A DNA stretch of 13,779 nucleotides from SIG710 sp045648605 (GTDB lineage: Bacteria > Bacillota > Clostridia > Oscillospirales > CAG-272): the NCBI GenBank assembly GCA_045648605.1, contig JAZROG010000070.1, positions 1 to 13,779 on the forward strand, in the 5' to 3' direction. The notes beneath the pieces are model-generated. The model was not told where the DNA came from, ran no database searches, and saw only the letters and a list, made by a program, of their open reading frames with translations. A program made the translations under genes and the position numbers. How positions within the stretch are numbered: position 1 is the stretch's first letter; each line of letters starts with the position of its first letter. Below are positions 7,617 through 13,680 of this stretch, one piece after another.

Positions 7617-8041
7617 ATGAATATAGACCCCTCATCGTTGCATTTTGCTGCAACTGGTGCTCATATGCGGGCGCAGACCTTGCGGGAAACAACCGTCTGG
7701 CATATCCTGCCGATGTAAAGATAATCAGAGTTCCCTGCTCCTGCAGAGTAAACCCTATGTTTATTCTGCGCGCTTTTCAGCGCGGAGCTGACGGTGTAAT
7801 CATATGCGGTTGCCACCCCGGCGACTGCCACTATACATCGGGTAACTATTATACCCGTCGCCGTATGGCGGCTCTCTTCTCAATGCTCGATTATCTTGGC
7901 ATAGAGAGAGAACGTACACGTCTTGAATGGGTCTCTGCCGCAGAGGGCGCAAAATTTGCCGCAACCATGAATGATTTTGCCGAAAAGGTAGCGGCTCTTG
8001 GCGAAAACAAGAGTTTGGAGGATCTGAGATGCAAAAAATAA
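7607..8041 (+). CDS. flxD: MvhD/FlxD-like [2Fe-2S] subunit linking the electron-input module to HdrA
   Basis: A 144-residue protein of the MvhD (methyl-viologen hydrogenase delta / FlxD) family. Cys14, Cys15, Cys18, Cys44, Cys46, Cys67, Cys69 and Cys74 lie in the family blocks FCCNWC, VPCSCR and CGCHPGDC. In methanogen structures MvhD binds HdrA and relays electrons from the hydrogenase. Here no MvhAG hydrogenase genes follow; instead FlxB/C/A-like genes do, so electrons probably come from NAD(P)H, as in the Desulfovibrio Flx-Hdr system. It overlaps hdrA by 10 bases and the next gene by 13; the GGAGG ribosome site (7592-7596) lies inside hdrA. Confidence 0.93.
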   Translation: MQVNEYRPLIVAFCCNWCSYAGADLAGNNRLAYPADVKIIRVPCSCRVNPMFILRAFQRGADGVIICGCHPGDCHYTSGNYYTRRRMAALFSMLDYLGIERERTRLEWVSAAEGAKFAATMNDFAEKVAALGENKSLEDLRCKK

Positions 8042-9027
8042 ACAGTGAACAGCTTATAGATAAAGCATCGGAGCTTCTTTCAAACGGAAAGGTAAGCTGT
8101 GTTCTCGGCTGGGGCAAGGGCGAGTTTGGATATGACGTAACTCCCACTCTTTTCAAAGATGCCGAAGAGATGAAAAATAGCTTCGTTTTCAATGATTTTT
8201 GCGGAGCAAACTTCTCCAAATATCTTGTTTCAAAAACAAGTAAGCTCGAGGGAAAAATTCTCGTTTTCCTCAAGCCTTGCGATACATACAGCTTCAATCA
8301 GCTTCTCACAGAGCATCGCTTTGACAGAGAAAAGGTCTATGCCGTGGGAATCCCCTGCTGTGGCATGGCTGATATCGGAAAAATCAAGGCAGAGGTCGGT
8401 GAGGGTATTTCTTCCATCGATTTTAACGGTGACAAGATAGTTGTCACCACACTCTATGATGAAGAGCCGAAAATTATTGACTCCAAAGCGGTTTTGGCAG
8501 AGCGCTGCATAAACTGCAAGAGCAAAAAGCACGTCTCTTATGACGAGCTTCTCGGAGATGAGGGCGATATTATCGAATCCGCTCGTTTTGACGAGGTCGC
8601 ACGTCTTGAAGCAATGACCCCCGATGAAAGATTTGCTTTTTGGCAGAACGAGCTTTCCCGCTGCATCCGCTGTAACGCTTGCCGCGATGCTTGCCCTGCT
8701 TGTACCTGCGAAAAATGCGTTTTCGACAATCCCAATTCCGGAGTCGAAAACAAATCCCCCGCAAACAGCTTTGAAGAGAAGCTTTTCCACATCATCAGAG
8801 CATATCATGTTGCAGGTCGCTGCACCGACTGCGGGGAATGCTCAAGAGTTTGTCCCCAGAATATCCCCCTCCATCTTCTGAACCGTAAATTCATCAAGGA
8901 TATCAATGAATTCTACGGCGAATATCAGGCAGGTGCCGAGGTCGGATCAAGGGCACCTCTCGTTGACTATACCACAGATGATCTTGAGCCCGGCGAGGTT
9001 TTTGATAGGAGGAATGACAATGCTTAA
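8029..9027 (+). CDS. flxB: FlxB-like iron-sulfur subunit (FrhB/FdhB-like N-terminus plus ferredoxin domain)
   Basis: A 332-residue iron-sulfur protein. The N-terminal half has blocks seen in the FrhB/FdhB-like proteins: LKPCD (81-85, Cys84) and GIPCCGM (107-113). Next come CINC (160-163) and a cysteine-rich ferredoxin region: Cys212/215/218/222, Cys225/227/230 and Cys265/268/271/275, enough for at least two [4Fe-4S] clusters. Position between MvhD and the AsrA-like subunit matches FlxB of the FlxABCD-HdrABC complexes, in which it carries electrons from the NADH-oxidising FlxA toward FlxD and HdrA. The exact FlxB versus FlxC label is from gene order and domain look, not alignment. Ends overlap both neighbours (13 and 8 bases). 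Confidence 0.82.
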   Translation: MQKINSEQLIDKASELLSNGKVSCVLGWGKGEFGYDVTPTLFKDAEEMKNSFVFNDFCGANFSKYLVSKTSKLEGKILVFLKPCDTYSFNQLLTEHRFDREKVYAVGIPCCGMADIGKIKAEVGEGISSIDFNGDKIVVTTLYDEEPKIIDSKAVLAERCINCKSKKHVSYDELLGDEGDIIESARFDEVARLEAMTPDERFAFWQNELSRCIRCNACRDACPACTCEKCVFDNPNSGVENKSPANSFEEKLFHIIRAYHVAGRCTDCGECSRVCPQNIPLHLLNRKFIKDINEFYGEYQAGAEVGSRAPLVDYTTDDLEPGEVFDRRNDNA

Positions 9028-10048
9028 GTGTTCTCTTAATAATATACAAAAACTTTTTGCCGAGATATCAAAAACAGAAAAGCTTTATTTGCCCATCGAC
9101 GGTGCTGACGGAAGCACTTCCTACGGCGAATGGAGCGAGGGCGTAGAATGGTCAAATGCACTTAATACCACAAAAAGTCCCAAGGACTTCTTCTTCCCTC
9201 AGACCGAAGATCTTATGAGATTCAAGACCGAGGGAAAAAGCATTGAGGTTATCGACACAAGAAGCGAAAGCGAGGATTTTGTAATTTTCGGAGTCCGCGC
9301 TTGCGATGTAAAGAGCTTTGACATTCTTGACAGAGTTTTTCTTACAGAGCCTGCCGACAGCTTCTATGCTACAAAAAGGAAGCACGCAACGATAGTTTCC
9401 CTTGCTTGCATGAGACCATCCGAGACCTGCTTCTGCACCACCTTCGGTATTGATGCGGCAGAGCCTTGCGGCGATGTTTCCGCTTGGAAAACAGAAAACG
9501 AGCTTTATCTTAAGGCAAATACCGAAAAGGGCGAGGCACTTCTTTCACGCATCGGAACAGTTCTTTGCCAATGCACCGATGAGGCGGTCAAAGCACAAAA
9601 GGAAAAGATAGCCTCTATCATGAATAAGCTTCCATTAAAGGATCTCACCACCGATGCCTTCGGTGGTGGAAAGACGGGTGAGCTTTTCGACGATCCCTCA
9701 TGGGATGAGCTTTCATCCTCTTGCCTCGGATGCGGAACCTGCACCTTTGTTTGCCCCACCTGTCAGTGCTATGACATTAAGGATTTTAACACAGGCAACG
9801 GAGTTATCCGCTACAGATGCTGGGATTCATGTATGTATTCCGAATTTACCAAGATGGCGCACGGAAACAACAGACTTACCGGGAAGGAGCGCTTCCGCCA
9901 GAGATTTATGCATAAGCTGGTTTATTTTCCCGAAAACAACGACGGAATTTTCAGCTGTGTCGGATGCGGAAGATGCCTATCCAAATGCCCGATTTCAATG
10001 AATATCGTTAAAGTTATGAAAAAGATTGGAGGAAAAAAAGGTGAATAA
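9020..10048 (+). CDS. flxC: FlxC-like iron-sulfur subunit (AsrA / sulfhydrogenase beta-like)
   Basis: A 342-residue protein resembling anaerobic sulfite reductase subunit A and the beta subunit of archaeal sulfhydrogenases. FGVRACDVKSFDILDR (90-105) is a recognisable block of that family. CFC (137-139) lies mid-protein. The ferredoxin part has Cys235/238/241/245, Cys248/250, Cys267/271 and Cys313/316/319/323, binding probably two [4Fe-4S] clusters. AsrA-like proteins pair with an FNR-type flavoprotein, which is what the next gene encodes, so this subunit probably takes electrons from FlxA. ATG 9020 is chosen because the ribosome site TAGGAGG (9006-9012) is correctly spaced from it; an in-frame ATG at 9014 is too close to that site. 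It overlaps flxB by 8 bases. No sulfite reductase siroheme subunit (AsrC) is present. Confidence 0.84.
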   Translation: MLKCSLNNIQKLFAEISKTEKLYLPIDGADGSTSYGEWSEGVEWSNALNTTKSPKDFFFPQTEDLMRFKTEGKSIEVIDTRSESEDFVIFGVRACDVKSFDILDRVFLTEPADSFYATKRKHATIVSLACMRPSETCFCTTFGIDAAEPCGDVSAWKTENELYLKANTEKGEALLSRIGTVLCQCTDEAVKAQKEKIASIMNKLPLKDLTTDAFGGGKTGELFDDPSWDELSSSCLGCGTCTFVCPTCQCYDIKDFNTGNGVIRYRCWDSCMYSEFTKMAHGNNRLTGKERFRQRFMHKLVYFPENNDGIFSCVGCGRCLSKCPISMNIVKVMKKIGGKKGE

Positions 10049-10874
10049 TATAAACGAAACCTTGATTCCGACGATCGGCGTCATTACCGACGTTCGTATA
10101 GATACTCCCGACATCAAAACCTTCAGAGTTGTAACCCCCGATGGAAAAAAGGCGTTTGACCACCGTCCGGGACAGTGCGCAATGCTTTCGATCCCCGGTG
10201 TCGGAGAGGCAATGTTTTCAATTACCTCCTCTCCCACAAATACAGAATATATGGAATTCTCAATTAAAAAGTGCGGATGCGTCACCGATTGGCTCCATCA
10301 GGCAGAGGTCGGTCAGCAGCTCACAATAAGAGGGCCTTACGGTAAGCCATTCCCCGTTGATGATGTTTTTGCAGGAAAAAATCTGCTCTTTATCGCAGGC
10401 GGTGTTGGTCTTGCGCCCCTCCGCTCTGTAATAAACTATTGCCGTCACTACCGCGAAAGATACGGTGATATCGACATCGTTTACGGTTCAAGAAGCAAGG
10501 CAGATCTGCTTGATTACGAGGAGATAATCGAAGAATGGTCAAGAGATGCTGGCGTTAAGGTGCATCTTACCATAGATAATGCCGAGGAAGGCTGGGACGG
10601 ACACGTTGGTTTTGTTCCAAACTTCGTTAAGGAGCTTGGATTTGATACAAATAAGACCGCAGTGCTTTGCGGCCCTCCCATCATGATCAAGTTTACTCTT
10701 GACGGGCTCTGCGCTCTCGGATTTGATAAAAAGCAGATATATACCACACTCGAGCTCAGAATGAAATGCGGTGTAGGAAAGTGCGGAAGATGCAATGTAG
10801 GCGCAAAATATGTTTGCAAGGACGGACCTGTTTTCCGCTGCGACGAGCTTGAGGCGCTTCCCGATGAATATTAA
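10041..10874 (+). CDS. flxA: FlxA-like FAD/NAD(P)H-oxidising subunit with C-terminal [2Fe-2S] (FNR/PyrK superfamily)
   Basis: A 277-residue ferredoxin-NAD+ reductase-type subunit, the probable NAD(P)H entry point. The N-terminal beta-barrel has RPGQ (42-45) and the flavin motif FSITSSP (59-65), a variant of RxYS. The nucleotide half has AGGVGLAP (119-126) and CGPPIM (210-215). The C-terminus has Cys243-x4-Cys248-x2-Cys251-x7-Cys259, the [2Fe-2S] site of PyrK and AsrB-like proteins. The start is GTG 10041: GGAGG (10028-10032) is well spaced for it, whereas the longer reading from TTG 10026 would start on the ribosome site itself. The gene overlaps flxC by 8 bases. NADH rather than NADPH is inferred from the Flx-Hdr analogy and the Rex operator, not from a residue. 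Confidence 0.9.
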   Translation: MNNINETLIPTIGVITDVRIDTPDIKTFRVVTPDGKKAFDHRPGQCAMLSIPGVGEAMFSITSSPTNTEYMEFSIKKCGCVTDWLHQAEVGQQLTIRGPYGKPFPVDDVFAGKNLLFIAGGVGLAPLRSVINYCRHYRERYGDIDIVYGSRSKADLLDYEEIIEEWSRDAGVKVHLTIDNAEEGWDGHVGFVPNFVKELGFDTNKTAVLCGPPIMIKFTLDGLCALGFDKKQIYTTLELRMKCGVGKCGRCNVGAKYVCKDGPVFRCDELEALPDEY

Positions 10875-10886
10875 AGGAGAAAATAT

Positions 10887-11561
10887 ATGGAAAAGACAGT
10901 AAATATATTTCTTTTCGGTAAAAAATATGAGGTGCCGGAAAATCTCACCATTATGACAGCCATGGAATATGCCGGCTATCAGCTCATACGAGGATGCGGC
11001 TGCAGAAATGGCTTTTGCGGCGCCTGTGCAACGATCTACCGCATAAAGGGCGACCGTTCTCTCCATGCTTGCCTTGCTTGTCAGACCAAGGTCGAGGACA
11101 ATATGTATATTGCCACCCTCCCCTTCTTCCCTCTTGTAAAGCAGGTATATGATATCGAAAAGGTATCGGCAAATGAGACTGTTATGATGCAGCTCTATCC
11201 CGAAATTTACGCATGCATCGGCTGCAATGCCTGCACAAAGGCTTGCACACAGAAGCTTAACGTCATGCAGTACATAGCTTATGCACAGCGTGGAGATTTT
11301 GAAAAATGCGCTGAGGAATCCTTCGACTGCGTTATGTGCGGAGTTTGCTCCTCCAGATGCCCTGCGGGAATTTCCCATCCCCAGGTTGCAATGCTCGCAA
11401 GAAGGATCAACGGCAAGTATCTCGCTCCCGGATGCTCTCATCTTGAGGACCGTGTAAAGGAAATCAAAAACGGTGATTTTACCGAGCTTATTGAGGCTCT
11501 TATGCAGAAGCCCATCGACGAGATGAAAGAGCTCTATAACAACCGCGATATCGAAAAATAA
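10887..11561 (+). CDS. frdB: Fumarate reductase iron-sulfur subunit (FrdB-like, with HdrC-like C-terminus)
   Basis: A 224-residue electron-transfer subunit. The N-terminal plant-type [2Fe-2S] domain has Cys37/39/44/47 and Cys62/65 (GCGCRNGFCGAC then ACLAC). The C-terminal domain has Cys110/113/116/120 and Cys148/151/154/158, two full CxxCxxCxxxC sets. Ordinary FrdB/SdhB holds [2Fe-2S], [4Fe-4S] and [3Fe-4S] clusters, the last lacking one cysteine; here both sets are complete, so two [4Fe-4S] clusters are expected, as in HdrC, TfrB-type and similar proteins. There is no CCG domain, which TfrB carries at its C-terminus. It lies 12 bases after flxA and 13 before the flavoprotein. It should carry electrons to the FAD of FrdA, from HdrB/HdrC or directly from HdrA (inferred). 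Confidence 0.88.
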   Translation: MEKTVNIFLFGKKYEVPENLTIMTAMEYAGYQLIRGCGCRNGFCGACATIYRIKGDRSLHACLACQTKVEDNMYIATLPFFPLVKQVYDIEKVSANETVMMQLYPEIYACIGCNACTKACTQKLNVMQYIAYAQRGDFEKCAEESFDCVMCGVCSSRCPAGISHPQVAMLARRINGKYLAPGCSHLEDRVKEIKNGDFTELIEALMQKPIDEMKELYNNRDIEK

Positions 11562-11574
11562 GGAGAAAAAGCAA

Positions 11575-13179
11575 ATGTATTCAGAACAGTTCAGAGAATC
11601 TCTCGCCCTCGTTGAAGCGGCAAGAGAAAAAAACATTGCTCTTGAGCCAACTCGTATGACCGCAGAGCAAAAGGAAAATGTGCTTTCCTCCTTCCACCCC
11701 GATTATAAGGAAAGTGAATTTTCCACTCTTACCGTCGGTCCAAATAAGGGCGATAAGGTTCCGCGTGAGCTTGCAGAGATACTTCAGGCACACAGCCGTA
11801 TAAATGCAGACAGTGTTTGCCTTGAAAATCCCGATTACGAAACAGACGTTCTCGTTATCGGTGGCGGCGGCGCGGGTGCATCTGCCGCTATCGAGGCACA
11901 TGAAACCGGAGCTGATGTTATGATAGTTACAAAGCTCCGCATAGGTGATGCAAACACAATGATGGCAGAGGGCGGTATTCAGGCGGCTGATAAGCCAAAC
12001 GACTCCCCCGCAATTCACTTTGTGGATGCCTTCGGCGGCGGTCATTTTGCAGCAAAGAGAGAGCTTCTCTCAAAGCTCGTTTGCGATGCTCCCGAGGCTA
12101 TCAAATGGCTGAGCGAGCTTGGAGTTGAATTCGACAAGGAAGCAGACGGAACAATGATAACAACCCATGGAGGAGGAACCTCACGCAAGCGTATGCACGC
12201 CGCAAAGGACTATTCGGGCGCGGAGATCATGCGAACACTCCGTGATGAGGTTCTCAACCGTCAGATCCCCGTTATCGACTTCACAGCCGCTATCGAGCTT
12301 ATCCTCGATGAGAACGGTAATGCCGCAGGTGCTGTGCTTATGAATATGGAAACAAAGGAGCTTCTTGTCGCAAAGGCAAAAACAGTCATTATCGCAACAG
12401 GCGGTTCGGGCAGAATGCACTACCAGGGCTTCCCCACCTCCAATCACTACGGTGCAACAGCCGACGGACTCGTTCTCGGCTACAGAGCAGGCGCAAGGCT
12501 TCTTTATGCTGAAACACTTCAGTATCATCCCACAGGAGTTGCATTCCCCGAGCAGAACTTCGGTGCTCTCGTAACCGAAAAGGTACGTTCCCTTGGAGCA
12601 AAGCTCGTAAATAAAAACGGCGAGGTACTCATGCATCCCCTTGAGACCCGTGATGTAACCGCGGCTACCATCATTCGCGAGTGCAGTGAGAAGGATAACG
12701 GAGTTGACACAGGAAACGGTAAGGGTATCTGGCTTGACACACCCATGATAGAAAAAATCGGCGGCGAAGGAACTATTATGAAGAGAATTCCCGCAATGTG
12801 GAGAATGTTTGATAAGTACGGAATCGATATCCGTAAAGAACCTATCCTTATCTACCCTACTCTCCATTATCAGAATGGCGGTCTTGATATCGGTGCTGAC
12901 TGCATGACCACAAATATAAATAATCTTTTCGTTGCAGGCGAGGCTGTTGGCGGTATTCACGGCAAAAACAGACTTATGGGCAATTCACTTCTTGATATCA
13001 TCGTTTTCGGCAGAAGCGCAGGTCAAAATGCGGCGAAAAAAGCGAAGGAAACGCAGCTTGGAAAGCTTACCCTCTCTCATGTTGAAAAATTTGAGAAGGA
13101 AATTGCTGAAGCGGGAATCAAAACAGACATTGTTTCACCCAAGCTTTTTCCCAATTACACAAATCAAAAAAGTATATAA
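11575..13179 (+). CDS. frdA: Fumarate reductase flavoprotein subunit (FrdA-like, probably non-covalent FAD)
   Basis: A 534-residue catalytic subunit reducing fumarate to succinate. After about 90 N-terminal residues without recognised motif, the FAD motif VIGGGGAG (94-101) begins. Active-site residues line up with E. coli FrdA: QYHPTG with His318 (His232), Glu335 (Glu245), Arg338, Arg359 (Arg287), His431 in LHYQNGG (His355) and Arg466 in HGKNRL (Arg390). The histidine that binds FAD covalently in FrdA/SdhA is Asn127 (DANTMMAEGG), so FAD is probably non-covalent. The protein ends 68 residues after Arg466, so most of the usual C-terminal helical domain is missing. L-aspartate oxidase is less likely because an FrdB partner, fumarase and a malate-type dehydrogenase share the operon. 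AAGGAG (11560-11565) overlaps the frdB stop. No membrane anchor gene of the FrdC/FrdD type is recognised. Confidence 0.92.
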   Translation: MYSEQFRESLALVEAAREKNIALEPTRMTAEQKENVLSSFHPDYKESEFSTLTVGPNKGDKVPRELAEILQAHSRINADSVCLENPDYETDVLVIGGGGAGASAAIEAHETGADVMIVTKLRIGDANTMMAEGGIQAADKPNDSPAIHFVDAFGGGHFAAKRELLSKLVCDAPEAIKWLSELGVEFDKEADGTMITTHGGGTSRKRMHAAKDYSGAEIMRTLRDEVLNRQIPVIDFTAAIELILDENGNAAGAVLMNMETKELLVAKAKTVIIATGGSGRMHYQGFPTSNHYGATADGLVLGYRAGARLLYAETLQYHPTGVAFPEQNFGALVTEKVRSLGAKLVNKNGEVLMHPLETRDVTAATIIRECSEKDNGVDTGNGKGIWLDTPMIEKIGGEGTIMKRIPAMWRMFDKYGIDIRKEPILIYPTLHYQNGGLDIGADCMTTNINNLFVAGEAVGGIHGKNRLMGNSLLDIIVFGRSAGQNAAKKAKETQLGKLTLSHVEKFEKEIAEAGIKTDIVSPKLFPNYTNQKSI

Positions 13180-13196
13180 ATTAAGGAGCTACTGAA

Positions 13197-13550
13197 ATGA
13201 TAGATCTACATATTCTCACTGATCTTTTTGAGGCATTGACTATATTCTGCTTCGGTCTTTCCTGGCCGATCTCCATCCGTAAATCCCTTATCTCAAGAAC
13301 CGCAAAGGGAAAGAGCCTTTTCTTTGAGGTATTCCTTCTCATAGGTTATGCCTTCGGTATTGCAAGAAAGACAATACAGGTCGTGGCACTCGGTTATCCG
13401 CTTGAGGGCACGGGTACGCTCGGAACAGTAATTTTCGTGCTCAGCTTCTTCTTCTATGTTCTCAATTTCATCGAGATATCCATCGATGTGGGACTCTATT
13501 TCCGCAATACAAAGCTCGATAAGGCAAGAGAAAACGGCGAAGAGGTTTAA
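13197..13550 (+). CDS. Small integral membrane protein, three helices, PQ-loop/SemiSWEET-like
   Basis: A 117-residue hydrophobic protein with three likely membrane helices (about residues 8-26, 40-62 and 73-100) and a charged C-terminal tail. The segment around residues 23-40 (WPISIRKSLISRTAKGKS) resembles the first-helix end and loop of PQ-loop/SemiSWEET proteins, with Pro-Ile in place of Pro-Gln; this is a weak family assignment by eye. Its only histidine is His5, so it has no pair of heme-ligating histidines like an SdhC/FrdC anchor. AAGGAG (13183-13188) precedes ATG 13197, 17 bases after frdA, and the operon terminator follows it, so it belongs to this transcript. It could be a C4-dicarboxylate or other small-solute transporter or a docking protein; function unknown. 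Confidence 0.8.
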   Translation: MIDLHILTDLFEALTIFCFGLSWPISIRKSLISRTAKGKSLFFEVFLLIGYAFGIARKTIQVVALGYPLEGTGTLGTVIFVLSFFFYVLNFIEISIDVGLYFRNTKLDKARENGEEV

Positions 13551-13567
13551 TTTGAATATTTTCTCGC

Positions 13568-13600
13568 AGGGACTGAATCATCGTTCAGTCCCTTTGTTTA
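13568..13600 (+). terminator. Intrinsic terminator of the operon
   Basis: AGGGACTGAA (13568-13577) pairs perfectly with TTCAGTCCCT (13584-13593) around the six-base loop TCATCG. A T-rich tail (TTTGTTTA, 13593-13600) follows. It starts 18 bases after the last stop codon and is the only convincing rho-independent terminator on the plus strand between 349 and the window end. Confidence 0.92.
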
Positions 13601-13630
13601 TAAATTCCTTTTTATATCAAAAAAGGCAAT

Positions 13631-13670
13631 AAAAACAAGGGGGGACAACTCTTTTTGCGAGTCATCCCCC
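13631..13670 (-). terminator. Intrinsic terminator of the convergent minus-strand gene
   Basis: GGGGGA (13640-13645) pairs with TCCCCC (13665-13670) and ACTC (13648-13651) with GAGT (13659-13662), with a small CA/CA internal mismatch and a seven-base loop. On the plus strand it is followed by AAAATTATAT, which is no tail; read on the minus strand it is followed by TTGTTTTTAT, a good T tract. It therefore serves the gene ending at 13681. Confidence 0.82.
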
Positions 13671-13680
13671 AAAATTATAT

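Larger units (their letters stand above)
255..13600 (+). other. Predicted single 13-gene operon: H2 / malate-fumarate-succinate / Hdr-Flx / Frd
   Basis: All 13 plus-strand genes from 349 to 13550 are either overlapping (hdrB/hdrC by 11 bases, hdrA/mvhD by 10, mvhD/flxB by 13, flxB/flxC by 8, flxC/flxA by 8) or separated by 12-39 bases, each with its own strong ribosome site. One good promoter lies before the first gene and the only convincing plus-strand terminator inside or after the set lies after the last. The Hdr-Flx genes in the middle are the most tightly coupled, as expected for subunits made in fixed ratio. Confidence 0.75.

Noticed and set aside
9020..10874. Anaerobic sulfite reductase AsrAB
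   Set aside because: The two proteins resemble AsrA and AsrB, but no AsrC siroheme subunit is present and they are embedded between MvhD/FlxB and fumarate reductase genes, which fits the Flx role.
10539..11636. Long antisense open frame (about 365 codons) over flxA and frdB
   Set aside because: It is the shadow of strongly supported genes on the plus strand: it crosses gene boundaries, is unusually Cys/Ser/Leu-rich and lacks a ribosome site. The same holds for the antisense frames at 1306-1974, 3935-4792, 5925-6566 and 12181-12960.
11575..13179. L-aspartate oxidase (NadB) or succinate dehydrogenase
   Set aside because: Missing covalent-FAD His is NadB-like, but a partner iron-sulfur subunit and fumarase are adjacent and no nadA or nadC is near. 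A quinone-linked succinate dehydrogenase would need a membrane anchor with heme or quinone site, which is not recognised.
13197..13550. FrdC/SdhC-type membrane anchor
   Set aside because: It has three helices but only one histidine, at residue 5, and the loop after helix 1 looks PQ-loop-like. There is no positive evidence for heme or quinone binding.
13640..13670. G-rich hairpin as a second plus-strand terminator
   Set aside because: On the plus strand it is followed by AAAATTATAT with no T tract; the T tract is on the minus strand, so it belongs to the convergent gene.
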